Source: Synaphobranchus kaupii (Eukaryota; Chordata; Actinopteri; Anguilliformes; Synaphobranchidae). From it: 64,000 bases of DNA. The position numbers were made by a program, and so were the translations under genes. Each line of letters starts with the position of its first letter. The first letter of the stretch is position 1. Location: NCBI GenBank assembly GCA_029718625.1, contig CM056383.1, positions 71,634,703-71,698,702 on the forward strand. Direction: 5' to 3'. Below are positions 36,052 to 47,808 of this stretch, in pieces. Below the pieces are notes generated by a model, which did no database searches, was not told the origin of the DNA, and saw only the letters and a program-made list of their open reading frames with translations.

Positions 36052-36529
36052 GCAGGAATAACAGGCAGCCTGTTCAATGCATGGGAATAACAGGCATGGG
36101 AATAACAGGCAGCCTGTTCAATGCATGGGAATAACAGGCAGCCTGTTCAATGCATGGGAATAACAGGCAGCCTGTTCAATGCATGGGAATAACAGGCAGC
36201 CTGTTCAATGCATGGGAATAACAGGCAGCCTGTTCAATGCATGGGAATAACAGGTAGCCTGTTCAATGCATGGGAATAACAGGCAGCCTGTTCAATGCAT
36301 GGGAATAACAGGCAGCCTGTTCAATGCATGGGAATAACAGGCAGCCTGTTCAATGCATGGGAATAACAGGCAGCCTGTTCAATGCATGGGAATAACAGGT
36401 AGCCTGTTCAATGCATGGGAATAACAGGCAGCCTGTTCAATGCATGGGAATAACAGGCAGCCTGTTCAATGCATGGGAATAACAGGCAGCCTGTTCAATG
36501 CATGGGAATAACAGGTAGCCTGTTGAATG
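36052..36529. repeat. 29-bp minisatellite with internal palindrome, about 16 copies
   Basis: Unit GGGAATAACAGGCAGCCTGT then TCAATGCAT. Every unit contains the inverted repeat AACAGGC-A-GCCTGTT and the palindrome ATGCAT. Copies are nearly identical, with three or four carrying T in AGGTAGCC. The array is downstream of fzd5, possibly inside its 3' UTR. Confidence 0.95.
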
Positions 36530-38282
36530 AGCACTGGAATAACCCACTGAAAAGCATTGAGTCTTCAAAGCAACAGAACATTTGAGGAGAGGGGCGAGGG
36601 TGGGGTGGCAATTACAGCCAGTCGCCTCAAGAGGGCAGGATGCTCCATGAGAAATCACCTTGGTTACATGATCACAGAACCGGTGCTTGAAGCGCTTTCT
36701 CAGAGCCCAGAGTCTGCAGCAGCCTGGCCAATGAGCCAGGGACAGATGTATCCTGAACACTGCTCCTAACCACTGCTCCTCCTGCCTGCTGCTCCTCCTC
36801 CTGACCACCCGACCACTACTCCCTCTTGCTGAACACTGCTCCTCATTCTGAACACTAGGTACAGGAGCCAGGACGGGGAGGAAGCAGCTGCCCCAGGCCC
36901 ATGCAGGGTGAGAATCAATGACTTAACACGTCAGATGAACACCTGCAAACACAACCAATCAAACCTCATTTTTCACTTTCGCAAAAATTTGAATGCACGC
37001 GCCTCATTACAGTGCTGATAATTAAAGACTTTTTTGCTGTTACATTTACAAAAAAATTTTTTGTGGCCATTACTTTAAAACTGGAGTACCTGCTGCTACC
37101 TATTCACACAATTATTCTGGCTTAGACTCCCAAATCAAGTGAAGAAGCTGATAGAACAACTCGGTCCATTTGGGGAGCCCAATCGCTGCTTGCTGCTGTA
37201 TCCCACTCCCTGCCCGGCTCCTAGAGTGGTTTCAGACATTATTAGCGTCACCGGTCCACTCTGTACAAGAAGTCGAATCTGGATTTAAGAAATTGTAGTA
37301 TTTCAACCTGTCCTGGACATACAATTACAAGCAGCGCGCACACACACATGCACCCTGTGGTATCAGATAATAATTCACTGGACATAGCAAGCAAAAAAAA
37401 AAAAAGGTTCAAATAAACTTAACACCGATCACATTAAACCCTTAAATGGCTGTTTTTGGTCTACCCGGGATAGCAAACAGCTGGACTTCCACAGGACAGA
37501 GACAAGGAGGGGGGCACTGTGGGCCCATGACTGCAGGTGGAGGTGCTCTGTCTCCAGGGCCCTGGGGCTCACATCTTCATCCAAACGAGGGTGCGAGACG
37601 GGACAGGGAGGGGGACACACATTTTGGGGAAACTGCAGAGACGAGACCCTCCGTGACACAAGCTCTCTCTGAGCTCCTTGTAGACCCAAGTCCGTAAGCA
37701 AATAAATAAATGAACCTCAGTTCTCTGGGTTAAGTATGTTTGAAGCGTTACTCGATGACATCGTACGTTACTCCCAGGTCTGTAGTCAGCGAGGCGTGCG
37801 CTTTTGAAGCCCTTCCCCGCACCCCCTTCCCCTCTGCTCCATGGTTCCGCCTCACTCTAGAAGCTACTTTTAAAGTGAGCGGTCCACTGAAGCAGCAAAA
37901 ACTTTAAAAAGTACCACAGTAAACATGAACTCTCTGCCAAATCCTCTATCTCTTTTTTTTGTTTAGTTTTTTAAGGAATTCATTACAACGGGTTCCTCTC
38001 TGCCATTTTCTCTCGTCTTTTTAATTTTTTTTATCTCCAGTCATTTTTTTTCTCCACATAACTGCTTCTTTGGGGCTGATTGGAGCAGGTGAGGGGGCAG
38101 ATAAACCTTAAATTTACAGCTTGTGGAATAAATTAGTCACGTGACCTCCCCGCCCCTCATCCCTCCTCCAGTTTGAGAGGCATAGGTGGGGTCAGAGGTC
38201 ATCGTTCTGCTTTCCCATTGGAGGAACAGTCCTGACCCCCCCTGCGTGGGGGGGGGGGCATAGCGGCAGGGCGGAGGCTCAC
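36530..38282 (-). other. fzd5: fzd5 3' flank / probable 3' UTR
   Basis: Unique sequence between the minisatellite and the fzd5 stop codon. Frizzled-5 genes have long 3' UTRs, so this is probably transcribed from the minus strand. It includes short A- and T-runs but no gene or structured element that I can support. Confidence 0.45.
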
Positions 38283-40022
38283 TCAAACGTGCGACGGTGG
38301 CGCAGGCTTGTGGCAGGACCCCGTTCCCACGGTCCCGGCCCGGGCCGTGAGGGCGGTACTAGCCTCTCCATACACAGAGGAGGCCCCTCCTGCCACAGGC
38401 TTGTGGCCCCGGCACGGGCAGCAGCGGGCCACGAACTTGCGCCAGGACTCCAGGGTCTTTCCCGACCAGATCCACACGCCAGAGGTGATGCCCACCACCA
38501 GGCACATGAAGTACTTGAGCATGAAGACGGCGTAGTCGGGCCCGTGGCGCTGCCGCTCGGACGGGCAGGAGCACGCCAGCGCCCTCTCCCAGCCGGGCCG
38601 GTAGTGCTGCTCGTACACCAGGCACGCCACCACGACGGTGGCAGGGACGGTGTAGAGCACGGTAAACAGCCCGATGCGGATCATTAGCTTCTCCAGCTTG
38701 TCCGTCTTGGTGCCGCCCTGCTTGATGACGCTGCGTATGCGGAAGAGGGAGACGAAGCCGGCCAGGAGGAAGAGCGAGCCGGTGAAGAGGTACACCACCA
38801 GGGGCGCCAGCACGAACCCCCGGAGGTTCTCCAGGCTCTGGTTGCCCACGTAGCAGATGCCCGCCACGGGGTCCCCGTCCACCGCGCTGAGCGCTAACAC
38901 CGCCACCGACTTGACGCTGGGCACCAGCCAGGCCGCCAGGTGGAAGTACTGCGAGTAGCCGGCGATGGCCTCGTTGCCCCACTTCATGCCGGCCGCCAGG
39001 AACCAGGTGAAGGAGAGCACCACCCACCAGATGGAGCTGGCCATGCCGAAGAAGTAGACCAGCAGGAAGACCAGCGTGCAGAGGGCGGGTCCCGTGGTGT
39101 CGTAGAGCACGTGCCGCCGGTCCACGCCGCACGCCACCCGCTCGTGGCCCGCCACCAGACGCACGATGTAGCCCAGGGACACGAAGAGGTAGCAGGCGGC
39201 CAGGAAGATGATCGGGCGCTCGGGGTACCGGAAGCGCTCCATGTCGATGAGGAAGGTGGCCACGGTGGTGAGGGTGGAGATGAAGCAGAGCACGGACCAC
39301 AGGCCCACCCAGAAGGTGGTGAAGGCGCGCTCGTCCTGGGAGAAGTAGGGCTGGTGGCAGGGCTGGGCGCAGTTGGGCAGGGGCCCCGTGTGCACGCGGC
39401 CGTACAGCGGGTGGGACGGCTCCTGGACGGGCACCAGGGGGTCGCGGCAGCGGCACTCCTGTACGCAGCCCGGCGGGGAGGGGGGCCGGTGGCGGGTCGG
39501 GGGGCCTTTGGGGGTGGGTTTCTGGAAGTGGGGCGAAAGCGTGGTGGCCTCGCTCGTGTTCTGGTCCATGCAGAGGTTCTCCGTGTTGCCCAACATGGGC
39601 AGCCGCTCACAGCTCATTCGCTCCGGCCACTCGAACCCGTACTGGCTCATGAGCGGCGAGCAGCCCCTCTTGGCCCGCTCGCACACGGAGCGGCACGGCG
39701 GGAGGGGCTTCTTGTAGTCCGGCAGGCAGATGGGGGTGTACATGCTGCAGAGGAAGAAGAGCAGGTCCGGGGAGCAGCGGATGCGCACCAGTGGCCAGAA
39801 CTGGTGCACCTCGAGCCCCACCTCGTCCTGCGTGTCGTGGTTGAACTGGTTGGGCATGTAGGTGAGGTTGTAGCCGATGCCCTTGCACATGGGCACGGTG
39901 ATGGGCTCGCACACTATATCCTTGGAGGCGGCCAGCGCGAGCCGCGGCAGGCGCGAGACGAGCAACACGAGCAGCCAACTGACGACGCCGCGGCTGAGAG
40001 GCGGCTTCACCGCGCTGGCCAT
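38283..40022 (-). CDS. fzd5: Frizzled-5 Wnt receptor (single-exon gene)
   Basis: A seven-pass class F receptor that binds Wnt ligands with LRP5/6 at the plasma membrane; in vertebrates it acts in eye and neural retina development. It is 579 aa against about 585 in human, intronless as usual for fzd5. An N-terminal signal peptide (hydrophobic about 14-30) precedes the cysteine-rich domain with all ten cysteines (38, 46, 83, 92, 99, 110, 114, 121, 138, 151). N-glycosylation sequons are at Asn52 and Asn155. A Pro-rich linker is followed by seven hydrophobic segments from about 234 to 519, then the Dishevelled-binding KTLESW (522-527) directly after TM7, and a C-terminal PSHV that fits the PDZ-ligand end of FZD5. 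The start ATG at 40022 is the first in frame and opens the signal peptide. FZD8 is the closest alternative; the C-terminus, the length and ccnyl1/plekhm3 synteny favour fzd5. The gene is very GC-rich at third positions, which opens long false frames on the other strand. Confidence 0.97.
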   Translation of the reverse strand: MASAVKPPLSRGVVSWLLVLLVSRLPRLALAASKDIVCEPITVPMCKGIGYNLTYMPNQFNHDTQDEVGLEVHQFWPLVRIRCSPDLLFFLCSMYTPICLPDYKKPLPPCRSVCERAKRGCSPLMSQYGFEWPERMSCERLPMLGNTENLCMDQNTSEATTLSPHFQKPTPKGPPTRHRPPSPPGCVQECRCRDPLVPVQEPSHPLYGRVHTGPLPNCAQPCHQPYFSQDERAFTTFWVGLWSVLCFISTLTTVATFLIDMERFRYPERPIIFLAACYLFVSLGYIVRLVAGHERVACGVDRRHVLYDTTGPALCTLVFLLVYFFGMASSIWWVVLSFTWFLAAGMKWGNEAIAGYSQYFHLAAWLVPSVKSVAVLALSAVDGDPVAGICYVGNQSLENLRGFVLAPLVVYLFTGSLFLLAGFVSLFRIRSVIKQGGTKTDKLEKLMIRIGLFTVLYTVPATVVVACLVYEQHYRPGWERALACSCPSERQRHGPDYAVFMLKYFMCLVVGITSGVWIWSGKTLESWRKFVARCCPCRGHKPVAGGASSVYGEASTALTARAGTVGTGSCHKPAPPSHV

Positions 40023-41330
40023 ACTTGTCCGGAAAAGTGAGAGGGAAAGATTTACGACGAAAAAATGAAGGTAAATACTCCTGGAATTACAAACCGAACG
40101 GCTTGAGTGTTTTCTCGGTAGTTTTTTTTTTTGTATTATTATTTCCCTTAAATTACTGCATTACGGAAAGATAAAGTCCCTCGAGGAAATTGTAATAGCT
40201 CCAACAGCATGTCCACCGTATTCAGGTCAATAAATCTGAAGCGAGTTTCATTCCTAACCGAGCGCGCATATTTGTTGTAACAGCAAGAACAACTCGCAAA
40301 GACACTGCGATTCAAAATGCAGCGGAAGCCTGAAAAATATAGATCAACTCGAAAAGTATTTGTGCTTCCTTTAGGACTGCAAATAAACTACATGTGTCGT
40401 GTTGTAAATAAATTAAACTTCAGACTATTGGGAATGGAATTTCAGGGTGTCGAGGAAAAACAAGAAAAGTAGGCTACCTGATTCTTCCGAGGTTAACGTG
40501 TAAATAATTCACCATGCTGTAAAATACATAGGCGAAAAATTAATTTCCTTTTCGGTGTTTCAGAAATGAACCAAGGAGGGTAAAAACACGAACTTTTTCA
40601 AACATTTTCCTTTCCCTTTGCTTGTATATTCCACATGACAGGTGAAGTCGCTACGGCTCAACCAAAGGAGAAAATACGTTCACTGTCTCTGGCGAAACAA
40701 TTCCATAAAAATAGACTTCAAAACGATCAAAAGAGTTTTGTTTTTTTTTCTCAAGAAACGTCTCTGTTAAGTGGTCCCATGTCGTTAGCCAAGTCTACAA
40801 GAGGAATCGGAGTAATCAGCCAAAGCGCCGGGGTTGTGCAAAGTGTGTTCGCACATTGAGTTCTAAAAAGAAAACAGGTTTCAGGTGCCGCAAGACATCC
40901 CCTTATTCGTTTCTCTGTTCATAATTGAGTAATCCGACCACAGTCCATGCGTTTCTGTATTCCTCGAGGACGCTCCAACCTGTTGAGTTTCAGCAGTATT
41001 TCCCCCCCAACTATTTATTAAACTAGTTCCAAGTTGTGTTCGCTAACGCTGCCGGTTGCACACAGCTCACCCTCCGGAATACAAGCAAAAACTCCGCTCT
41101 GCTCAGCTCCAACGAAGTAGAATAAACCCCACCCGCTACAAGACGGGCAGCACGCCCACCTCATTCAAATCCCGGCCCCCTCCAATTCAGGACCATTGAC
41201 CAAAGCTCCTTGAGATGAGAATGCCCTGCCTACACGCGCTCTTGCACCGCGCCCTCTTGGCCGCGTTCTCGCCAATGGGAGCCCAGGTTGAATAAAGGCG
41301 CATCGCACAGTTTATTTGCCGGTTACCCCG
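40023..41330 (-). promoter_or_regulatory. fzd5: fzd5 5' UTR and probable promoter region
   Basis: Upstream of the fzd5 ATG on the minus strand. 40023-40860 is A/T-rich with no coding. 41080-41300 is a GC-richer block with CCCCACCC and CCCGGCCCCC words and a CCAAT box (41272-41276, forward strand). The exact start site cannot be read from sequence. Confidence 0.35.
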
Positions 41331-42945
41331 GTGCCAGGGAGCTAGGAAACAGGTGTGTCATCAGGAGAAATCATGTCGGCTAATACCCTCTTGCATCTGC
41401 CCCTTTTTCATCCTTACCCAATCGCCTGGCAGTATGAGACCAACAAACAAACACAAATAAAACTTCTATTACTTATAAAGTTCACGTGCATCGCCACCCC
41501 CCACCCCCCTCCCCTCCCCCCAGTCATATGACCTAATGTGTCAGGGAAGGACCTGAGCGAACGCAGGATGTCACACAATGCATCATTTCTGGGGAGTGCA
41601 TGAGCAGGATGTATGTGGTTCTTGGTTCTCAAGTGCCTGGAAGTTGCATATAAAACATAATTGTCAATGAGCGGGGACTGAGTGGCAGGGGGTGGGGGCT
41701 GGGGGCTGGTGGGGGGGGGTCAGAGGTTGTCCAGGGGTTGCAGCCTGTGGCCACTTGTAGACCAGCATCCTGTATTGCCCCTTTGTTTACTTACAGGGCC
41801 TATTCAGGACAGACGGGGCTGCGCAAATACTGCATAATGGCGTTAATGCAAGCTTAATTCTCCCCACGCAAACACCACGGCCCGACCAGGAAGCCGCCCT
41901 CTTCGCTGCCAGTTACCGTAGAGATAACATCATCCAGGGAACGAAAAAACATTCATTTTAATGCCAGGAGAAGGCCGGGGGTACAGAGGTCATTCCCGTG
42001 GTGTCTGTTTGCTGTTCCACTGTCTGTCACAGCAACCAAAAGAACAGGGTTCAGTGATAAGGCCACCGCCAATGCCATCCCCTACGGGATATATAAACAC
42101 GGATGATGTTAGCTTAAGTTTGATGAACAGCTACAGTGCTCTCAGAAGCAAATGGTATGGTACCGATATACTGTCCATAATCCTTTTGAAGGGTCTAAAT
42201 GTTTTTTTCAAAATTCTAAGTCGGCGTTCTAGAACGTTGCCTTTCAGTTACCAGTAGTGATTGTTACATCAGCATTAGAATGTTCCCTGAAGAACATTCT
42301 AGTCACATATTTGTGATCCTACACGTAAAAGGGTTAAATACTGTGTTTCTCAATTCTTACACACAGTGGTAAATACAGGGTGCACCTATGCAGCGCTGTT
42401 GATTAAATGTCCAGATTTGGTGTGTCGGCAACAGTAATGTAACGTCTCCTGAGAGCACTTGACAATAGTGCATAGGAAAAGCCACCATACTGTGCAGGGG
42501 CCGTGCTAAGCCCACATTCTTTGTTGACTTCCAGCTTGTTTCTTTCTCACCGTTGTTATGAATTGAGGGAAAGCAAACTTTGGATGGACAAATATTCCCA
42601 CAAAAGAGCGAGGCTTGATCGTCACTCTGACCTCAAACGTAGGGTTTTGTGTGCCTTTTATCTGCCACCCTTGCCCTCCCGGTCTACACAACACCCTGTG
42701 GAGTTTCTGTGAACACTTTGCACTCGATCTGGAGAAGAGCTGGAGCAGCAGAACCGACGCTACTCTCCCGACGAAGCACAGCCCACCGCGCAACTGTCAC
42801 TTTCAAGATGAATTATGGGATTGCTCCAGTCTTTATTTGTCTTGTCTCATTCAGGGGCAACTTTACACATACTAAAAAAAGACCTGTAGGCTTGGGGGAT
42901 GTTTTGGAATTCTTTGTTGAAGGGGTGGGTCTCTCTCAACCTCTA
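41331..42945. other. fzd5-plekhm3 intergenic region, left part
   Basis: No gene was found. 42110-42290 contains words (ACAGTGCTCTCAGAAG, GTACCGATATACTGTCC, TTGAAGGGT) that look like a decayed fish DNA-transposon fragment. The remainder is unique with short G/C runs near 41690-41715. Confidence 0.4.
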
Positions 42946-42953
42946 TTTCACTT

Positions 42954-42993
<40 letters not shown>

Positions 42994-43056
42994 GCTGCAT
43001 AATTTCCTTCAGTTGATTCAGAAACCACACAGCTTGCTAGGAGTCCAAAGTTCACA

Positions 43057-43070
43057 AAGGGTGTGTGTGT

Positions 43071-43145
<75 letters not shown>

Positions 43146-43153
43146 TGTGTGTG
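43057..43153 (+). repeat. (TG)n microsatellite
   Basis: About 45 TG units with two TCTG interruptions, just downstream of a short (CT)n tract at 42955-42990. Confidence 0.97.
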
Positions 43154-43310
43154 ACTTAACAGCTTAGCACAACGTTTCTATTGCCTGTTAACACTGAGAT
43201 TACAGGGGCTAAACTGCAGTGTACAAGATAGAGGAGAGAACAGTGAGAGGTTCACATTCCTGAGACGGTCAAGCAGCCCGACAGGAGGATTTAAGTTCAT
43301 CCATCTCTCC

Positions 43311-43312
<2 letters not shown>

Positions 43313-43346
<34 letters not shown>

Positions 43347-43595
43347 TACCCACACACATACATACACACATGCACGCACATACACACACATACATGCATA
43401 CATTCACACACACACGAACATATATATAAATGTACATATGCACGTATGCAGACATACATACATATACAAACATATACACATGTGTAAATGACACACATAC
43501 AGACACACACACCTCTCTCAAACACATATACCACTTACTCTCTCTTACACACACACATTCCACACACTCTCTCCTACACACACACATACACAATC
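43313..43595. repeat. (CA)n/(CATA)n compound array
   Basis: About 280 bases of CA-rich DNA with ACACATACATAC and CACGCACATAC words and short CTCTCT interruptions; low complexity, no gene. Confidence 0.93.
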
Positions 43596-44235
43596 ACCCT
43601 TGCGGCACCAAGAAAGATCTGCTCACTGCTTAAAATGTTTGCCGAGGCTTAAGGCACCTGTGGGACAAGCTCCAACATTATTCATGTTTCCTCATCCTAT
43701 GACTAATTGCTCTGGTTGCCGAGGGATACAGTACACATCATATTAGTCACATGACCATGGGCACACAAAGCCAGTGACCTGTCATTCAACTGCGCGGGCG
43801 GGATACAATTGGTCAGAATTTGAGAGGCACAAGGGCTGCGGCCTTGTAGGATCTGGAGTGTGCACTGCCTTCTGAAGACTGACATGTGAACAGAGTGAGA
43901 TTAGAAGGTATTTCAGGTGAGTGGGCTGATGGTGCTCCGGTGTGGTTGGGGGTTACCTGTCCCACGTCCCCCTTAGACAGCAGGACTACAGAGACGATGC
44001 CTGCCTCTCCTCGCAACGTCCGTTACCTCCCGCGATCCCGCCAGGCGTCTCAGCAGGTTCTGTGTTAGGCTGAGGGGGGGGTCCACAGTCAGACAGCAGC
44101 TGATGCCTCCTCTCCCTGCCTCCCAAACTCCCTCTCCAAACAGAGACTTCTCCTGCGTGCCCATACAGGTGTCTGAACAAAAGCTTTTATTCCAACCTTC
44201 ATTCATGTATCTTGTCTGTAAAGAAGGCTCAGCCA

Positions 44236-44362
44236 CACACGCGCACACACACCCGCGCACACACACACACACACACGCGCACACACACACACACCCACAC
44301 CCGCGCACACACACACGCGCACAACACACACAGGCACACGCGCACAGCACACACACACACAC

Positions 44363-44393
<31 letters not shown>

Positions 44394-44436
44394 CACGCAT
44401 ACATATACACAGGCATACATACACACACACACACAC

Positions 44437-44488
<52 letters not shown>

Positions 44489-44666
44489 ACACCCGCGCAC
44501 AACACACACAGGCACACGCGCACAGCACACACACACACACACATACATACACACACACACACACACACACGCATACATATACACAGGCATACATACACAC
44601 ACACACACATACATACATACACACACACACACACGCATACATATACACAGGCATACATACACACAC

Positions 44667-44717
<51 letters not shown>

Positions 44718-44846
44718 TACACACACACACACACAGGCACACACACACACACACACACAGGCACACACACGCATACATATACACAGGCATACATACACAC
44801 ACACGCACACACACCAACACAAACACACACTCGCATACACAAAGGC
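44236..44846. repeat. (CA)n array with repeated CATACATATACACAGG words
   Basis: 610 bases. The word GCATACATATACACAGGCAT recurs four times and a longer block including ACCCGCGCACAACACACACA and GGCACACGCGCACAGCACAC is present twice (about 44300-44430 and 44490-44610). A 170-190-bp segment has therefore been duplicated within the array. All ORFs across it are artefacts of stop-free composition. Confidence 0.95.
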
Positions 44847-44892
44847 TCATGATGTCATGCTAGAAGTCTGGCACCCAGGAATGTTACCTCTG

Positions 44893-44911
44893 CCCCCCCC
44901 CCCCCCCCCCC
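44893..44911. repeat. C homopolymer (19 bases)
   Basis: Uninterrupted run of C just after the CA array; one of several G/C homopolymers of 15-22 bases in the window. Confidence 0.95.
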
Positions 44912-47402
44912 ATTCTCTCTCTCTGCACCTCTGTGCGAGTTGCCCGATGTTGGAGACAAACGGCCAGTGAATGCCCTGTGATTCCCACAATACGACGCTC
45001 TGTCCCTCTGGTCACTGTACGGGCCTTCATCGCTCGTCTTCTCCCTGCTCACACGTCACACGCACTACACCCCGTTTGTCCCTAGTGTACACGGCGCGGT
45101 ACAAACACCGTCTGCGTTTATAAAACACAACCGCTGCCCACTGGCTCCTGCGCCGGCCAATCCCGCCGCTGCCATGCGCACGGAGGGCAGGGAGAGTCTC
45201 CCCGTACTGAGACGCTCTCTAAGGGCGGGGGCTTCCAAATACAAACACACACTTCCTGAGGCTCCACTTCCCCCCTCCCCCCTTCCCCGGGTCCAGTCCT
45301 GGACTGCCAGGGGATGCTGAGGTAGTGGAACACTGTGACTGCTAGATACACTGCACTGCTAACAACAATAATGATAATAATAATAATAATAATGAAGAAA
45401 AATAACAACAACAATAATAATAAGGTGAACAGAATATAGTATTACAAAATCTGAAATGATATAAACATTAGAAACAGGCACAAACAGAGACATGAATAAA
45501 AAAGGAAACCGCAGTTTTGTTTTTTGTTCAGAATGTTCGCTCTTGTTGCACGCGGATGACTCATCACGGTATTAATTTAAAAAATCCATTCCGAACGAGA
45601 CGCTCTTCTTCTTTTCACGTTTAATTAGAGAACGTCGTGCGCTAAATTCGCCGTGCCGAGTGCCGCGTAGGCAGACTTCGGCGGCGCACGGAGCGATGCA
45701 GGAATGCGGTCTGTCTCTCCGTGGAAGTCTCTGGATCCGTATCACTGCTGATGGGTAAACAGATAAGGACAGAGGCTCTGTGTGTTATTGTGCATGAGAT
45801 TCATGGCCTATCACTCTGATTGTTGGGACAGACGGTAAACGATTACCCCAACCCCCATTAAGATAGCATCTCTTTTCTAATCAGCAATGAGGATTAGCAT
45901 TTTGGCACTATGGGAAGTGTGGTTTCGAGTTGTTTTGACTGCCTTTGGACACTATTGTACTCTGACATTAAGCCTGTAGTTCTGACAAAGGGATACATTA
46001 TTTAAATATGATGCACATGATGTTTAAAAAGATAAAATACCACCCCACCCCCCTCCAAAACATCAGGTTGGGGTCAATTCTATTTCAATTCAGGTCTTGA
46101 AAAATACAAGGTTCAATGACGATTTTTCAATGAATTAATTGAATGTCAGTTAATTTCCTTAATCGACTGATCTGAAATGGATTTGACCCAAACTGTGCCA
46201 ACTACACACTCATCATGGCAACTTTTGTATGTTCCCTAATAATCAATTTTAGTCAGGATATTTAGGGTTCTGGGAGCCCCATATCCTTCTTTAAACATCA
46301 AAATATACAAGATCTGATAATATCTGGATCAATAAATGGGATATTATGTTAATAAAATTATTTATGTCATGCAAACATCATCCCAAGATGATTCTGTTTA
46401 AAAACAAAAACTATTTTTGCTGAGTGGACCGTCCTCGCTGAACAGACACACCTGTCCTTTTCCAAATATGAGGGCAAGGTCGACATATTTTACAACCACC
46501 AATAATTCATATCTGTAGAGTATATAAATACATAACGCACTGCTGCCAATCTATTTGTTTTTATGCATGCCACCTGCAAGAGAGTGAAATTACCATTGCA
46601 TACATGTTTAAATAGCTTTTAATTTCATGTACCCATCTGAAGGTAGAGGGTAATAATTAATGGAATATTAAAAATGCAAATAGGCATTAGATTAGAAATG
46701 TACGTATTACATATATCTAGATTTCAGAATACTGCTTCCCCATAAAAACAGTGTATCAAACTGATGTGTATGCGGATATGAGAGCCCCCCCTCCCAAAAA
46801 AAAGCAACAGCAACAGAAACTCTCAGTCCCTCTGATCCAGGTCAGCAGGAACAGTGGGGCCCTCATTGTCTTTGTGTGGCCCCTAATCACTAACGGGGTA
46901 GTGCTGTGTGGCCCCTCATCGCTAATGGGGTAGTGCTGTGTGTGTATGAGGGAGACAGAGAGAGAGGGGGGATGTTGTGAAGCTTACGCTCACCCCTTTC
47001 ACAAGCACAGACCTCGCGTTCCATCCTCCATTGCTGCCACGCCACCTCCCTCTCCCTCCCTCTCCCTCTCCCTGTTTCTCTCTCCGTCGTCTCTCTCTCT
47101 CCTTAAACCCTCCTTTGTTTTCTTTTTCCGATGGCATTTCAGTCCCCCTGTTTGTCAGGGTCCTAAATGAGTGTTGACTGGCCTGCGGGCCACTGGAGAA
47201 GAACAAAGGACCCGTTCCGCTCGGGGCCCGTTCTGCTCGGGCCCGTTCCGCTCGCTACAGTTGAGCCATTGTGGCCGCTGACGATGCGCTAATTGGCGGT
47301 GACAATTAAGCGCGGCGGCGACTCAGCTTCCATTAGCCTGCTACTCAATAAATATAACAATAATAATAATATAACCATAAATATCAGACAAATGAGTCAG
47401 TA
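44912..47402. other. fzd5-plekhm3 intergenic region, middle part
   Basis: No gene was found. It contains an (AAT)n-like stretch at 45365-45423, two blocks with enhancer-like texture (about 45530-45850 and 46480-46720, with TTTAATTAGAG, GTAATAATTAATGG and GTTTAAATAGC words) and the compact motif region 47225-47345, listed separately. Confidence 0.4.
47225..47345. promoter_or_regulatory. candidate homeodomain-rich regulatory element
   Basis: Two TAATTG-type cores face each other in GCTAATTGGCGGTGACAATT-AAG, close to CCATTGTGG (SOX-like) and CATTAGCC. There are no repeats within 120 bp. It lies 7 kb upstream of fzd5, an eye-field gene, and may be a paired-type homeodomain-bound enhancer. Inference only. 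Confidence 0.25.
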
Positions 47403-47403
47403 G

Positions 47404-47808
47404 ACGCAGATACACACACACATACCAACACACACACACACACACACGCACACAAACATGTGCTCGCACACACATACCCACACACACGCGCGTGACCACA
47501 CACATACCCATACCCACACACACATGCACACACACGTACACGCATGCACATTCCCACACATGCGCACGCACACACATACCAACACACACACACGCACACA
47601 AACATGCGCTTGCACACACATACCCACACACAGGCGCGTGACCACACACATACCCATACCCACACACACATGCACACACACGTACACGCATGCACATTCC
47701 CACACATGCACACGCACACGCATACCCACACACACACACTTACATGCACACACACACACACACAGACACGCACACACACATACACACACTTACATGCACA
47801 CACAACAA
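47404..47808. repeat. (CA)n array with a duplicated block of about 170 bp
   Basis: CA-rich, with the segment ACACAAACATG, GTGACCACACACATACCCAT and ACATGCACACACACGTACAC present twice (starting about 47450 and 47600) at high identity. It is low complexity; the 130-144-codon ORFs here are not genes. Confidence 0.95.

Noticed and set aside
36052..36529. Possible CRISPR-like or steroid-receptor element array
   Set aside because: No spacers between the 29-bp units, and the palindrome AACAGGCAGCCTGTT lacks the spacing of glucocorticoid/androgen response elements; kept only as a minisatellite.
38940..40040. 366-codon plus-strand ORF and 365-, 208- and 123-codon minus-strand ORFs inside fzd5
   Set aside because: Shadows of the very GC-rich fzd5 coding frame; only the 579-aa frame shows conserved Frizzled sequence.
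44103..44970. ORFs of 200-290 codons of His-Thr or Cys-Val repeats
   Set aside because: Translation of (CA)n/(TG)n arrays; the same applies at 13245-13700, 21495-22162, 27281-28264, 29248-29781, 35405-35748, 47341-47892 and 54535-55084.
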